A stretch of 64,000 bases of DNA, taken from Solenopsis invicta. Its lineage: Eukaryota; Arthropoda; Insecta; Hymenoptera; Formicidae. The position numbers and the translations under genes are program-made. Below are positions 63,498 to 64,000 of this stretch, one piece after another. Location: the NCBI RefSeq assembly GCF_016802725.1, contig NC_052679.1, positions 11,380,138 through 11,444,137 on the forward strand, given 5' to 3'. Each line of letters opens with the position of its first letter. Positions within the stretch are counted from its first letter, which is position 1. The notes beneath the pieces were generated by a model. It made no database searches, was not told where the DNA came from, and saw nothing but the letters and a program-made list of their open reading frames with translations.

Positions 63498-64000
63498 CTA
63501 ATTCATTAGTTTTTCATTACTATCATTGTCAATAATTTTCAATAAATTGTTCGTATACAGAGAAAATTTTCTCTTGTTAGAATTTAGTCTCAAAATTATG
63601 ATAATTGTAAGGCAAAAAAGAATTTAATCAAACATTTTTTTAAATATAATATAATTTAACATAATATAGTTTGATTAAATTTTATTAACATTTAATCCAA
63701 ATTTATTAAGGATTACATACACCTAGATAGGGCAAAACAATTAATTTTTTAATTCTTGCATTTTCTTATAAATAGTATGATGTCTTAACAATATTTTCCT
63801 AAAGTTTTAATTCAAAATATGCACAAATAAAAAAGTTATAGCGTTTTAAAGAGGCAGGCGTACGCCGGGTTAAACGTAAACTGAATACTTTAAACGCGTT
63901 TTTCTCGAAACCATGTTTTTCAAATCGGTACCCAAAATATTTCGAAAACAAATAGATATACCGGATTCGGATTTCTTTCTATTTATTCAGCATTAAAATA
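63498..64000. other. EPS15 intron, right edge of window
   Basis: AT-rich intron upstream of the EH3 exon. 63840-63935 (gaggcaggcgtacgccggg, acgcgtttttctcg) is richer in G+C and resembles the gagaaaaacgcgttcaaa segment at 50670, possibly a shared repeat. No exon for the first half of EH3 is present. Confidence 0.5.

Larger units (their letters stand above)
58219..62910. mobile_element. Probable hAT-like non-autonomous element (4.7 kb), filled with other repeats
   Basis: The left end CAGAGTTGGAAAAGTTGCAC and the right end (mirrored TAGAGTTGGAAATATTATC, then aaagttaaaaatgtaacacg) share the same order of short blocks, including GTTACTTGTAAC and taacgtgttac. The flanking 8-bp sequences are ATAATAAT and ATAATAAC, a 7/8 match as expected for an old hAT insertion. 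It has no transposase of its own. A mariner, a hairpin element, a tRNA-like segment and a MITE lie inside. Confidence 0.5.

Noticed and set aside
61355..61429. A functional nuclear tRNA gene
   Set aside because: No T33 in the anticodon loop, one failed acceptor pair, and location inside repeats; called tRNA-like instead.

Overview
The window looks like AT-rich nuclear DNA from an insect, most probably a hymenopteran and perhaps an ant. That inference rests on intron-split animal genes, mellifera-type mariners and the mix of Ginger, Penelope, Copia, pogo and piggyBac-like elements. No bacterial, viral or CRISPR feature was found. Host coding sequence is only about 2.4 kb; most of the rest is mobile DNA, much of it nested.

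Two host genes are visible. On the minus strand, five exons (63.4, 25.9, 25.0, 15.9 and 14.6 kb) encode the end of the third EH domain, the coiled coil and the first DPF motifs of an EPS15-type endocytic adaptor. Its N-terminal exons lie to the right of the window and its C-terminal DPF/UIM exons probably to the left. On the plus strand, eight phase-consistent exons (28.2-63.1 kb) encode a 475-residue partial single-pass membrane protein with Ig-like folds and a Cys-rich WSRCSTC segment, most like the FAM187 family. All eight exons sit inside one 37.3-kb EPS15 intron, so this is a nested antisense gene. Its signal-peptide exon was not found.

Layout: 1.0-7.7 kb holds a Gypsy-like LTR element with matching LTRs, tRNA-Pro-like PBS and ATAT duplications, but with repeats in place of gag-pol; a 5'-truncated LINE is inserted in it. 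8.0-11.9 kb is a complete Ginger-like transposon with a decayed integrase. 12.2-24.6 kb carries MITEs and fold-back elements inside EPS15 introns. 30-36 kb has Tc1, mariner and hAT MITEs and a possible tyrosine-recombinase fragment. 36.4-43.0 kb is a three-layer nest: palindrome, then mariner, then Copia. 43.4-50.2 kb holds LINE and Penelope relics, with a piggyBac-like insert at TTAA. 52.7-55.0 kb has a dead mariner beside an intact one. 55.3-62.9 kb has a pogo-like remnant, a fold-back with tRNA-like boxes, and a hAT-like element containing another mariner.

The genes act independently: EPS15 in clathrin-mediated endocytosis, the FAM187-like protein at a membrane (role unknown). The most notable items are the nested gene pair, the mariner with perfect TIRs and an uninterrupted 349-codon transposase, the Ginger element with its modular TIRs, the LTR element with a repeated internal module, and the fold-back families that carry tRNA-like A/B boxes in their arms.
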